A stretch of DNA of 64,000 nucleotides. Source: Alloscardovia venturai (GTDB taxonomy: Bacteria > Actinomycetota > Actinomycetes > Actinomycetales > Bifidobacteriaceae). The translations under genes were made by a program, and so were the position numbers. Within the stretch, counting starts at the first letter, position 1, and the number at the start of each line of letters is the position of its first letter. Location of the stretch: the NCBI RefSeq assembly GCF_042676605.1, contig NZ_JBHTHQ010000012.1:124001-188000 (forward strand). Reading direction: 5' to 3'. The notes below the pieces were generated by a model. The model made no database searches. It was not told the origin of the DNA and was given only the letters and a program-made list of their open reading frames with translations. Below, piece after piece: positions 1 through 8,085 of this stretch.

Positions 1-86
1 AAAAGAGCCAAGAAGAGTACAATCACTAACAAGTTTTTACACAATAAGACGTGTAAAAACCACTTTCAGAGAAGAAAGGAAGAAAG
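1..86 (+). promoter_or_regulatory. Shared leader, copy A (promoter, inverted repeat, RBS)
   Basis: A -10-like TACAAT lies near position 18, then a perfect 9-bp inverted repeat TTTTTACAC (34-42) / GTGTAAAAA (51-59), then the RBS GAAAGGAAG just before the ATG at 87. The whole segment matches the leader at 34380-34471 (other strand) with only 4 substitutions, and more distantly that at 8004-8085. Identity stops at the start codon. The repeat could be an operator or a 5' UTR stem-loop; the sequence does not decide. The leader may extend left of the window. Confidence 0.8.
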
Positions 87-587
87 ATGAAAAGTCTTAA
101 CAGATTAGCTCTCCTTACTCTGAGTGCTCTAATTGTACTGGCTGTTGGTGTTACTTCGATACCACATGCTGTTGCAGCAGAAGCCAGATCAGAAGTGACA
201 TATACGATTGAGAAAACTGATGCCGGTGCTCTAATGACTTTGCAGAATGGAACATTCTCCATACAGGATAATGGAACTGCAAATATTATTAACACTCAGG
301 GAACTGTGGTAGCAACACTTCAAACATCTTATGAAGGTAAGTCAATTACATATAAGAAGATTAATTCTTCCCAGTTGGAAGCTCTTCCGAAGCAGAATAA
401 TATGCTGAGATTTAAGCGATACTCAACAAACAAATCTAACAAGGGCAAGTATGTGCGCTGCATCTCAGGTAATACTTTGGGAGGTGCTGCTATTGGTGGC
501 GCTATCGGCGCTTTTGGTGGACCAGGAGGAGCTGCAGCGGGAGCGTTGACTGGTCTAATTGGCGGTCTTATTTGGAATCCAATCTGA
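87..587 (+). CDS. Secreted glycine-zipper protein, bacteriocin-like
   Basis: A 166-residue protein with a Sec signal peptide (basic MKSLNR, hydrophobic core, probable cleavage after the AVAAEA region near residue 33). The middle (about 35-125) is a soluble, Thr/Lys-rich segment. The last 40 residues are Gly/Ala-rich with repeated GG and GxxxG spacing (GGAAIGGAIGAFGG, then GGLIWNPI), the glycine zipper seen in membrane-inserting bacteriocins. One Cys precedes the zipper. The start follows a good RBS. A small membrane protein follows at 620. I do not recognise a named family. A secreted antimicrobial or pore-forming peptide precursor is the inference. Confidence 0.6.
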   Translation: MKSLNRLALLTLSALIVLAVGVTSIPHAVAAEARSEVTYTIEKTDAGALMTLQNGTFSIQDNGTANIINTQGTVVATLQTSYEGKSITYKKINSSQLEALPKQNNMLRFKRYSTNKSNKGKYVRCISGNTLGGAAIGGAIGAFGGPGGAAAGALTGLIGGLIWNPI

Positions 588-619
588 TGCGCAATTCCTT
601 AATTAGGGGAGTTAATAAA

Positions 620-829
620 ATGCGGTGGATAAGTGTATTGAGAAATGTTGTTTTGCTTGCTGTTTTGCAATCGATTTTCGTAGGAATAGTATTTGGTATA
701 CATGTGCTTGCCAGTTATAAGGGGGTAATTGGGGTTTTGGGATTCTCTGTTATAACGGCGGTTTTGATGTATCTAAATGATGCATCGAAAGATTTGCCAA
801 GTACTAACGAAAAACAAGATTCTAAGTAA
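620..829 (+). CDS. Small two-TM membrane protein, possible immunity protein
   Basis: A 69-residue protein from ATG 620, chosen because AGGGGAG lies 8 bases upstream. An in-frame ATG at 572 would give 85 residues and overlap the previous gene. Two hydrophobic segments (about residues 5-28 and 33-51) are followed by a charged tail (STNEKQDSK). Small size, two TM helices and position directly after a bacteriocin-like gene fit an immunity protein, but no homologous family is recognised. Confidence 0.5.
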   Translation: MRWISVLRNVVLLAVLQSIFVGIVFGIHVLASYKGVIGVLGFSVITAVLMYLNDASKDLPSTNEKQDSK

Positions 830-929
830 GTAGAGAGAACAGAAAACCGTGTATAAGGATAATAAAGTTATTACTTAGATAGCCGGAGTGTTTATATATG
901 ACCGGATAGTTCCTGTAACCGAGCCTAGC

Positions 930-1129
930 GTGGAAGCAAAGCAGGCAACAACAGTTAAGATTGCGCCTCAGAATAATACCGTGGTTCCTACCACGAACAA
1001 GCGTGCTACAAGACCACCAAGGGCACGTTGCCTCAAACGGGCGTAAACCTGGCTCTTATTGCAGCAATTACGATTCCAATGGCCACCCTCGGTATCTTTG
1101 CATATCGTAAGAGTTGCGAAGAAATGTAG
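930..1129 (+). pseudogene. Remnant of LPXTG cell-wall-anchored protein
   Basis: From 1019 to the stop at 1127-1129 one frame reads KGTLPQTG, then a hydrophobic segment of about 20 residues and a short basic tail (YRKSCEEM): a complete sortase sorting signal. Upstream the Thr/Pro-rich stalk (VVPTTNKRAT) lies in another frame and nothing starts it. Only the decayed 3' end of a surface-protein gene remains. The class E sortase at 59970 is not the obvious partner, since that class usually prefers LAXTG; an LPXTG sortase would be expected elsewhere. Confidence 0.65.
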
Positions 1130-1194
1130 GTTCTAAAAACCTTACGCGCCATCTACGTGTCACTCATAGAAAAACCTCTCTCGAATTGTATTGG

Positions 1195-1505
1195 TCCGTG
1201 TTTGTTGGACTGGTTTAATTCTATCCCACGAGTTTGAGGGTATGGGCCCGGTATTCTATCGGGCTCATACCCTCAAACCGTTCTTGAATCCTTTCCGTGT
1301 TATACCAATCAATATAAGCTCTAACCTCGGTCGCAAGCTCGTGAATACTAGCAAATGTGTTCCCGTAAAACATTTCAGTCTTTAATAGTCCGAAGAAGTT
1401 TTCCATGACACTGTTATCCCAACAGTTACCCTTACGACTCATCGATTGAACAGCACCATTCTTACCTAGTATTTTCTTCCAAGACCAGTGCTGATACTGA
1501 ACCCC
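1195..1505 (-). mobile_element. IS3-family transposase fragment (3' end)
   Basis: Read on the minus strand from 1442, the frame encodes MSRKGNCWDN...ENFFGLLKTEMFYG and ends GMSPIEYRAHTLKL, the C-terminal rve/DDE end of IS3-family (IS150-like) OrfB. Upstream a frame change leads to QYQHWSWKKILGKNG, the preceding part of the same domain, which stops near 1505 where another gene remnant begins. The element end is near 1195, where a motif TGTTGGACTGG fits an IS3 terminal repeat. OrfA and most of OrfB are absent, so it is not active. Confidence 0.75.
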
Positions 1506-1507
1506 CT

Positions 1508-1645
1508 AGATGGGCATGTATAGGCTTTGATCAGAATGGTGCTCTTATAGAACTTGTCTTCGTTAAACTCGAAGAAGGTATTCTTATTTTCCATGCAAAC
1601 AAAGCTACTAAAGGATTCATTAGCGAGATACGAAAGGGGCATTAG
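1508..1645 (+). pseudogene. C-terminal stub of a toxin, N-terminus lost
   Basis: One frame reads IGFDQNGALIELVF (from 1520), then LIFHANKATKGFISEI and a stop at 1643-1645. This resembles the C-terminus of small actinobacterial BrnT-like or related RNase toxins (IGVD..G..LE, then IFHAM.A..K). The first half is missing and the IS3 fragment abuts the break. The stop sits 2 bases before the start of the ribbon-helix-helix gene at 1648, the usual toxin-then-antitoxin coupling. The family assignment is tentative. Confidence 0.5.
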
Positions 1646-1647
1646 AT

Positions 1648-1923
1648 ATGAATACATATAAGGCAAGTAATGGTGCGCAATTTACCGATGCGGATATTAA
1701 TCGCTGGGCACAAGAAGCTGAAAATAATTTTGCAGACGCAGGGCTTGAAGTTACCCCAGTAGCTCCACGCGCGTGGGAAATTAAAAAAGAAGTATCTAGA
1801 CCTCATACTATTCGCATTGCAGATAGCTTATGGAAGCTTATCGAGCAAGATGCAGATAGGAAAAACATGAGTGTAGACGATTGGATTCGTAATGCAAGTA
1901 CGCAAGCGCTTACACATGCATAA
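1648..1923 (+). CDS. Antitoxin-like ribbon-helix-helix protein
   Basis: A 91-residue protein. The C-terminal part (RPHTIRIADSLWKLIEQDADRK, then SVDDWIRNAS) has the beta strand and two helices of an RHH/CopG DNA-binding domain. The N-terminus is acidic and probably the toxin-binding part. Its RBS (GAAAGGGG) lies inside the end of the upstream toxin stub. It appears intact although its toxin is truncated, so it would survive as an orphan antitoxin or regulator. Confidence 0.65.
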   Translation: MNTYKASNGAQFTDADINRWAQEAENNFADAGLEVTPVAPRAWEIKKEVSRPHTIRIADSLWKLIEQDADRKNMSVDDWIRNASTQALTHA

Positions 1924-1935
1924 AAGTAAACGCCT

Positions 1936-1980
1936 AAAAGGTTACATATGAAGGGACAAAGCCGAAAGTGTAACCTTTTT
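1936..1980 (+). terminator. Terminator after antitoxin gene
   Basis: Inverted repeat AAAAGGTTACA (1936-1946) / TGTAACCTTTTT (1969-1980), ending in a T-run. It closes the antitoxin transcript. Confidence 0.75.
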
Positions 1981-2453
1981 ATTTGGAATTTTTCTGATTT
2001 GTTAGTTTAAGTAAGGTACATGTGTATATATCGGAAACATTTTACATAGAATCGTACATTATTTTATAGTCCTGATATTGCGTGGGTATAAAGCAGTAGA
2101 GCTGGAATAGTTATAAGAAATGCTGTCTTGACTTGTGTGATCAGGGTTTTATCGTGACATTGCAAATATTGCAAGAGAAACACTCTCGCTAGAATCTAGT
2201 GAGAGCGAGTAAAAGATTAAATATGCCATGTTTTGTATACGTTGTTAGAATTTTGTCACATTAACTTACGAAATGGTAATTAATGTTCCTATACTTCACA
2301 TGCGGAAATTTACTCTGTAAGAATTCCTGTAGAGAAAGAATGCGTGCCTTGTCTTATAGACAATGACGAGCAGCGTAGTCAATGATGATTGACAGGCGGC
2401 TCGTTTTGCAATGATGCAAGTGTATGCAGAAAGAAGAAAAGAAAGGAAGAGAC
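1981..2453. other. Intergenic, no gene seen
   Basis: AT-rich stretch before the glycoside hydrolase. No convincing ORF. It holds an imperfect inverted repeat CTCTCGCTAGA / TCTAGTGAGAG (2183-2206) and, close to the gene, TTGCAATGATGCAA (2415-2428), a possible LacI-type operator. The role of both is unproven. Confidence 0.5.
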
Positions 2454-5438
2454 ATGCTGAGCATCAATCTTGATGATGTGAAGAAGATCCTTCAGTCTAT
2501 GACTCATCAGTTATGGATTATAGGAATTGCTCTTATTGTGGCAATCGTACTGACAATCCTCATAAATAAGTGGACTGTGAAGAATAAGGCTACTCGTAAA
2601 CTTATTCACAGTGAAACATGGATTGCGGCAGCTATCGCAGCTATCGTAGCTGTGACTATGATACTTTTTGGTCCATTGAGCACTACGCTGAACTTAATGT
2701 CGGGGGATGGTAAGCTCACTACTCGGACTGCTCAGCAGGCGAGTGATTTGGGTCAGCAGATTGAGAAGGAAGCAGTGGTTCTCCTCAAGAATCAAAGTAA
2801 TTCGCTTCCTATGACAGACACGAAGAATGTCAATGTATTTGGTTGGGCTTCCACAAATCCTATTTATGGTGGTACCGGTTCTGGTGCTATGAATGAAAAC
2901 TATAAGACTACATCGTTGCTTGGCGGACTGAAGGATGCAGGTTTTAAGACCAATACTTCGTTATCAAACTTCTACACCAAGTATCGTGCAGACCGTCCAG
3001 TTGTAGGTATGTGGGGTCAGGAGTGGACTCTTCCAGAGCCTCCTGCAAACACATACGGAAGCGAATTGACCAAGGCGAAGTCATTCTCGAATCGTGCAAT
3101 CGTTGTACTTTCACGCTCTGGCGGTGAGGGTGCTGACTTGCCTAATGATATGTCTCAAGTCAAGATGAATAAGAAGGGGACGAAACTTTCCTCTGGCAAG
3201 TGGGGTCAGGCTACCGGTTCCAATTACATCAATAATTCCGCTGATTATAATGACTACAAAGCGGGCGAAAGCTATCTTGACTTGACTCAGACTGAGAAAA
3301 ATATGCTCGATATGGTCAACAAGAACTTTGATGATGTGACTGTCGTTTACAATGGCGCAAATGCTATGAACCTCGGTTTCGTAGATGAATATTCCAATAT
3401 CAAGTCGGTACTGTGGTGCCCTCCTGCGGGTCAGACAGGTTTTGAGGCTCTTGGTCAGGTGCTGGCAGGGACTGTCAATCCTTCTGCTAAGACGACAGAT
3501 ACCTTCATTAAGGACTTTACGAAGGCTCCTTGGTACAACAACATTGGTCTGCATAACTACACAAACATGAATGAGTTCACTATTACCAATATGTTTGGTA
3601 CTCAGAAACCATCCTTTGTCAACTATGTTGAAGGTATCTACGTAGGTTACAAGTTCTTTGAAACAGCTGCAGCAGAGGGTGCTATCAATTATGATGAGGC
3701 TGTCCAGTATCCATTTGGTTATGGTTTGTCTTACACCACTTTTGAGCAGAAGATGGGTGACATTACTTATGCAAATGGTAAGGTTTCCTTCGATGTAACT
3801 GTGACGAATACTGGTGATGTAGCAGGTAAGACTCCTATCGAGGTCTACTACAACCCTCCTTATGTCAACGGCGGTGTGGAAAAGTCCACTGTGAACCTCG
3901 TCAAGTTTGCAAAGACTAAGGAACTCAAGTCGGGTGAATCTCAGAGCGTCAAGATTACTTTTAATGCTGAGGATATGGCTTCTTACGATGAATCTGGTAA
4001 AGGTGCGTATAAGCTTGATGCCGGCGAGTATCAGATTTCTATTAATGCTGATTCTCATCATCAGCTTAATTCTAAGACGTTGAGTGTAAACTCCACCATC
4101 ACATACTCGGGTACAAACAAGCGCTCGATTGACAAGACTGCTGCGAAGAATGAGTTCACTTCTGCAAAGGGCGATATTACATACTTGTCGCGTGCAAATC
4201 ACTTCGCAAACCTTGCACAAGCGACCGCAAAACCGGCATCTACAGTTCTTCCAGAGCAGTACAAGAAGACCTTTACGGGTGAGAAGAACTACAAGGATGA
4301 CAATTACCTCAAGGGTCAGAATTATTCTACGAAGATGCCAACTCTTGGTGCGAAGAATAATGTCAAACTTTATCAGCTCTATGGTAAGAAGTATGACGAT
4401 AAGATGTGGGATAAGCTCCTTAACGAACTCACTATCGCTGATATGGATAATCTCATCGCAAACGCTGGATATAACAATGCTGAGATTTCCTCTATCGGTA
4501 AGGTACGTCAGACTGATGTGGATGGTCCAGCTGCACTGAATAATAACTTTACGAAGCAGGGGTCCATTGGTTTCCCAGCATCAGTAGCGGTATCTAATAC
4601 CTTTAACACTGAGCTTGCTAAGAAGTATGGTGAACTCATGGGTAAGATGGCTCAAGAGATGAAGGTTACTGGTTGGTATGCGCCAGCTATGAATACTCAT
4701 CGTTCTCCATTTGCGGGTCGTAATTTTGAGTATTTCTCTGAAGATGGTTATCTCGCAGGTCAGATGGCTGCGAATCAAATCGCTGGTGCAAAGGAATATG
4801 GTGTGTACTCCTTCATGAAGCACTTCGCTTTGAACGATCAAGAGACAAACCGTAACGGTCAGCTTTTGACGTGGTCTAACGAGCAGGCTATTCGCGAAAT
4901 CTATCTCAAGCCATTCCAAGCATCTGTCCAGCAAGGCGGTGCACAAGCTGTGATGTCGTCATATAACTACATCGGTAACGAATGGTCTGGTGCGTATGCG
5001 CCATTGCAGAAGAACGTACTTCGTGGAGAATGGGGATTCCGTGGATTTGTGGAGACTGATTACTTTGGTGGAAATTATATGATTGGAAATCGCGCAATGC
5101 TCGGTGGTACCGATGCGATGCTTGCAACTTTCCCAACCACCAACCACATCACTCACACGGATGATGCGCAAATCGTCAATGCGATGCGCGAATCTACTCA
5201 TAATATCCTCTACACTGCAGTAAATAGTTGGGTGTACAAGGATGGTGCGCCAAAGGTTAAGACTCCTGCATGGCAATACATCTACTATGCGGTAGTTGCA
5301 GTCCTTGCTGTGCTTCTTCTTCTCGCGGAAGTCGTAGCGATTCGTCGTTTTGTTAAGCGTCGTAAGGCTGAAAAGACTACTGCGGAAAGCACTCAGGTGG
5401 TAGATACACATATAGAAAATGCGGTTACTACTAAATAA
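2454..5438 (+). CDS. Membrane-anchored GH3 glycosidase, permuted domains
   Basis: A 994-residue family 3 glycoside hydrolase. The start at 2454 is chosen for its RBS (GGAAGAG); an upstream ATG at 2424 is in frame. Two N-terminal TM helices (about 20-38, 56-75) are followed by the GH3 C-terminal sandwich domain (EKEAVVLLKNQSNSLPM), a fibronectin-III-like domain (SFDVTVTNTGDVAG), and only then the GH3 TIM barrel (GWYAPAMNTHRSPFAGRNFE, FMKHFALND with K789-H790, catalytic nucleophile D869 in VETDYFGG). A third TM helix and basic tail end the protein (about 952-975). Reversed domain order is known in some GH3 enzymes. Its substrate, probably a beta-linked oligosaccharide or glycoside, cannot be fixed from sequence. 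Confidence 0.85.
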   Translation: MLSINLDDVKKILQSMTHQLWIIGIALIVAIVLTILINKWTVKNKATRKLIHSETWIAAAIAAIVAVTMILFGPLSTTLNLMSGDGKLTTRTAQQASDLGQQIEKEAVVLLKNQSNSLPMTDTKNVNVFGWASTNPIYGGTGSGAMNENYKTTSLLGGLKDAGFKTNTSLSNFYTKYRADRPVVGMWGQEWTLPEPPANTYGSELTKAKSFSNRAIVVLSRSGGEGADLPNDMSQVKMNKKGTKLSSGKWGQATGSNYINNSADYNDYKAGESYLDLTQTEKNMLDMVNKNFDDVTVVYNGANAMNLGFVDEYSNIKSVLWCPPAGQTGFEALGQVLAGTVNPSAKTTDTFIKDFTKAPWYNNIGLHNYTNMNEFTITNMFGTQKPSFVNYVEGIYVGYKFFETAAAEGAINYDEAVQYPFGYGLSYTTFEQKMGDITYANGKVSFDVTVTNTGDVAGKTPIEVYYNPPYVNGGVEKSTVNLVKFAKTKELKSGESQSVKITFNAEDMASYDESGKGAYKLDAGEYQISINADSHHQLNSKTLSVNSTITYSGTNKRSIDKTAAKNEFTSAKGDITYLSRANHFANLAQATAKPASTVLPEQYKKTFTGEKNYKDDNYLKGQNYSTKMPTLGAKNNVKLYQLYGKKYDDKMWDKLLNELTIADMDNLIANAGYNNAEISSIGKVRQTDVDGPAALNNNFTKQGSIGFPASVAVSNTFNTELAKKYGELMGKMAQEMKVTGWYAPAMNTHRSPFAGRNFEYFSEDGYLAGQMAANQIAGAKEYGVYSFMKHFALNDQETNRNGQLLTWSNEQAIREIYLKPFQASVQQGGAQAVMSSYNYIGNEWSGAYAPLQKNVLRGEWGFRGFVETDYFGGNYMIGNRAMLGGTDAMLATFPTTNHITHTDDAQIVNAMRESTHNILYTAVNSWVYKDGAPKVKTPAWQYIYYAVVAVLAVLLLLAEVVAIRRFVKRRKAEKTTAESTQVVDTHIENAVTTK

Positions 5439-5462
5439 ACGTAACTTTCATATGTAACCAGT

Positions 5463-5552
5463 AAAAATATCTCGTTCAGTTTTCGCAGATATCCACTATT
5501 GAATTTTTGAATTTTTATGTGGATGCCGGTGCAAAACTGAGCGGGATATTTA
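5463..5552. terminator. Long stem-loop terminator between convergent genes
   Basis: Arms AAATATCTCGTTCAGTTTT and its near-complement AAAACTGAGCGGGATATTT flank a loop of about 45 bases that itself contains ATCCAC / GTGGAT. It lies between convergent genes and probably terminates both. Confidence 0.7.
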
Positions 5553-5581
5553 TCTGACTGAGGAAAGTTTGAAATAGATGA

Positions 5582-6127
5582 TTACTCGATATCTACCTTA
5601 TGCAAATCAAGGATGAGTTTCTTTTGTCTCACGTTACATTTAGATGGGAAAGGGATGAAACCTTGACTTGAATACCAGTCAATGAGTCTATCATTCTTAG
5701 CTTCTACATAAAGTAGTCGAGCTCCGACCTCACGAGAAAGTTGTGCTGCATGGAGTATTGCTGCATGCAGCAAAAGTGGGCCTTGTCTGGAATTTCCAGC
5801 ACTTCGCCAAGATTTTCCAGAGTAATTATTATCAATTGCCATTCTCCCTAGAAGGAGGGCTGTATATGTTCCTTGGACATCATCGGCGACGCCGGTCTTG
5901 CTAACGACATTGTGTTGAAGATGATGCGGAGAAATGGTATAAAAACCTACTACGTCATTATTAGGGGCAATTGCTACATATACAGCGCAACTACCTGCTT
6001 CCTGCATAATAAGTGCCTGATCATGAATAAAAATGTTAAGTTCCACTTCTCGGCATTGGAAATACTCAACTCGATGATTTTCATTAAGTCGCTCTATCCG
6101 TTCCCAGGCGTACATTTGCTCGCACAT
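5582..6127 (-). CDS. GNAT acetyltransferase, probable toxin of a TA pair
   Basis: A 181-residue GNAT-fold protein: VAIAPNNDVVGFYTISP (beta strands), LLLGRMAIDNNYSGK with the acetyl-CoA loop region, LLYVEAKNDRLIDWYSSQGFIPF (C-terminal motif of TacT/AtaT-like GNATs). It begins 16 bases after a Panacea-domain protein, so the two are cotranscribed. GNAT toxins acetylate aminoacyl-tRNA. Assignment as a toxin rests on size, fold and partner, not on activity. It could instead be an ordinary small-molecule acetyltransferase. Confidence 0.7.
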   Translation of the reverse strand: MCEQMYAWERIERLNENHRVEYFQCREVELNIFIHDQALIMQEAGSCAVYVAIAPNNDVVGFYTISPHHLQHNVVSKTGVADDVQGTYTALLLGRMAIDNNYSGKSWRSAGNSRQGPLLLHAAILHAAQLSREVGARLLYVEAKNDRLIDWYSSQGFIPFPSKCNVRQKKLILDLHKVDIE

Positions 6128-6143
6128 GGTGATACCACGATTT

Positions 6144-6698
6144 CTACCTAGCGAGCAGGTTATCTAAGAATGCAGAATCTTCATCACTGATATAAGTTAC
6201 ATTAGAAATATCTGCAAGCATAGGAATACGCGCGCCATGTGCAATGCTTGGGTCTGCCTGTAGTGAAGCATAGTAATCATGAATAACGTTTTGGGTGATT
6301 ACTTTATTGTTGTTGCAATATGCATCTTGCCATGGTTTATCAAGATGACTTGCTTTTTCCAACTCGTCTCCTAAACATGCATCCGGTATATCCGCATATA
6401 AATTAAGGATACGGGTAATGAGAATTTCTTCATTGGGCAATAAAGCATCGGTATCCCCATCCGGAATATCGCGCGGCGAAATGTAGCGACGGTTTCTGCA
6501 GTAATTCCAAATAGATCTCACAACGGGGCCATGTTCCCACGCTGATATTTCATCATTGAAAAGTGGAATACTTCGTGAAACAAGCATCCATGCTTGGCTA
6601 TAATACAAAAACTTTTGCAGAGCGAATGTTGTTGTCGCATGACCCTGATCGCTACGTTTTTCTAGTATATAACGTGCTACGTCTTGAACTTTTGCCAT
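6144..6698 (-). CDS. Panacea-domain (DUF4065, SocA-like) probable antitoxin
   Basis: A 184-residue protein; start at 6698 chosen for RBS AAGAGGGGAG (a longer frame begins at 6731). It carries the DUF4065/Panacea pattern: DVARYILEKR, LQKFLYYSQAWMLV near residue 35, ISAWEHGPVVRSIWNY. Panacea proteins (SocA, GepA, PanA) act as antitoxins for many unrelated toxins. Here the partner is the GNAT protein downstream. First-gene position fits antitoxin-first expression. Function is inferred from family and context. Confidence 0.75.
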   Translation of the reverse strand: MAKVQDVARYILEKRSDQGHATTTFALQKFLYYSQAWMLVSRSIPLFNDEISAWEHGPVVRSIWNYCRNRRYISPRDIPDGDTDALLPNEEILITRILNLYADIPDACLGDELEKASHLDKPWQDAYCNNNKVITQNVIHDYYASLQADPSIAHGARIPMLADISNVTYISDEDSAFLDNLLAR

Positions 6699-6927
6699 GC
6701 CAACTCCCCTCTTAATACAAACACTAAGCACATTCTACTAAGTGTATTTCTATACTATCAGTGCATATAAATTTCACGGGTAGTGTAAATTTCAGCCGAA
6801 GTACAATGATTATCCATTTCATCGAGTTTGTTAGATATTGATAAATAATCCTAATTTGTCAAATTAATGTTCCTTTTCTCTTCTATGGAGACGTTATCTA
6901 ATAGGTTTGATTCTTATTTTCCTTAAA

Positions 6928-6980
6928 CTATGAGGGGTATATCTCGCACTTCATGCGTATGAGATACACCCCTCATATGC
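6928..6980. terminator. Stem-loop terminator
   Basis: Inverted repeat TATGAGGGGTATATCTC / GAGATACACCCCTCATA around a loop of about 15 bases. It lies downstream of the minus-strand gene ending at 7040. Confidence 0.65.
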
Positions 6981-7039
6981 AAGTAATCTCTTAACTGATT
7001 TATCAGCCATTGGTGTCTTTTACTGGTGGTTTTCGAACA

Positions 7040-7291
7040 CTAGGTGTAGCCGCAACTATCAGAAGAATCACAACTACTGCTAATAGTTTTTTGTTGGCTG
7101 AGCCATGAAAAATCCACATTTAAGATTCTTAGAGCCATTACGCAACAGATAATTATATAGGCACCACCTTGTGAAAAAAGTTCTACCTTAGACTTATCTT
7201 TTCGGACATAAATAAATATAGGGAAAAGGCATAAGAACAGAATCAATGTGATCCATCGTAACAGTGCCAATTTTGCCGGTAAAAAATGCAC
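7040..7291 (-). CDS. Small two-TM membrane protein, possible immunity protein
   Basis: About 83 residues from a GTG at 7291 (no clear RBS; the frame is open further upstream with no ATG, so the start is uncertain). Two hydrophobic segments (about 8-28 and 42-62) are followed by a Ser/Cys-rich tail (SSSCDSSDSCGYT). It lies directly after the broken secreted-protein gene at 7374-8004 and has the same relative place as the small membrane gene at 620. No family recognised. Confidence 0.4.
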   Translation of the reverse strand: MHFLPAKLALLRWITLILFLCLFPIFIYVRKDKSKVELFSQGGAYIIICCVMALRILNVDFSWLSQQKTISSSCDSSDSCGYT

Positions 7292-7373
7292 AATGCTAAG
7301 AGTACCGTTGAGATAACGTTGTCTATTACTGTAAGGCTATGCGTATTTTTTAAGAATTTCATGCTACACCGCC

Positions 7374-8004
7374 TCATTGGAAACGTATATTTGTGATACG
7401 TAAGAAAACAAGATCAGGAAGAGTGGATTCAAAAACTACTCCGCCAGGTAATCGCCCAGCTGCGAATTCCAATGCTGCTGCAACTACCTGCCCTGCACCC
7501 GCTGGGAGCTTGATACTATTTCCAAGCACTAAACTACCGAGCTGATTGATATCAGTTTTTGATACATAAATTCGCAAACCAATACCATCCGAATTCTACT
7601 TTTGTCGCTCCTTCTTTATAACGCGTACCAGCACGAGTAAGAGGTATCGGGCGGTTTGCCGTTTCCGTGGAAACATCAGTGAAAATGACTTTATCTGTTG
7701 TTCGAGTAACTTGTATTTCTTCTGATGCTGTTTCTTGAATTGCTTGACGAATTGCCGCATTAGTCTGTTTTATCTGTTCTTGTACTGCTTGCATCTCTTG
7801 TTCTGTAAGAACTTTAGAAGCAGATGCGTCAAGAATATAAGAATACCCAGCAAGAGAAATATACGGTGTTGCTTTATCAATCACACTCTGTTCTAATGGC
7901 TTCTCAATCGTTGCAGCATAGCTCTCATTAACCGAAGAAAGCGCACCAAGTGAAATGATAAAAGCTATGACAAGTGCTAAATAGCGATTTATATGTCTTT
8001 TCTT
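7374..8004 (-). pseudogene. Secreted bacteriocin-like protein, frameshifted, start lost
   Basis: Read from the right: NRYLALVIAFIISLGALSS then NESYAA is a signal peptide, but the expected ATG position reads ATA (about 8004) and no ATG, GTG or TTG is in frame. The frame continues (SLAGYSYILDASASKVLTEQ) to FGWYWFANLCIKN and stops at 7552. Shifting one base at that point gives GLRIYVSKTDINQLGSLV and a Gly/Ala-rich tail ending at 7374. Two lesions make it a pseudogene. Its leader resembles those of the genes at 87 and 34379. Confidence 0.65.
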
Positions 8005-8085
8005 TTTTTGATCTTTTCAACGCTGAAAGCCACTTTTTACCGCACCATTGCAATAAAAACTTGCAAATTATTATACTCTATTTTC
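8004..8085 (-). promoter_or_regulatory. Shared leader, diverged copy B
   Basis: On the minus strand: TATAAT (8070-8075), CAAGTTTTTA, TAAAAAGTGGCTTTCAG, then a purine-rich run. This aligns with copies A (1-86) and C (34380-34471), including the -10 and the CTTTCAG block, but the inverted-repeat arms are reduced to TTTTTA/TAAAAA. Confidence 0.6.

Noticed and set aside
1240..1275. Inverted repeat GAGGGTATG...CATACCCTC as a terminator
   Set aside because: It lies at the 3' end of the IS3 transposase fragment, one arm being its last codons; it may be element structure, and there is no T-run.
3111..4220. Long minus-strand ORF of 369 codons
   Set aside because: It is antisense to the GH3 gene and has no RBS, no conserved motif and Cys/Arg-rich composition typical of shadow frames.
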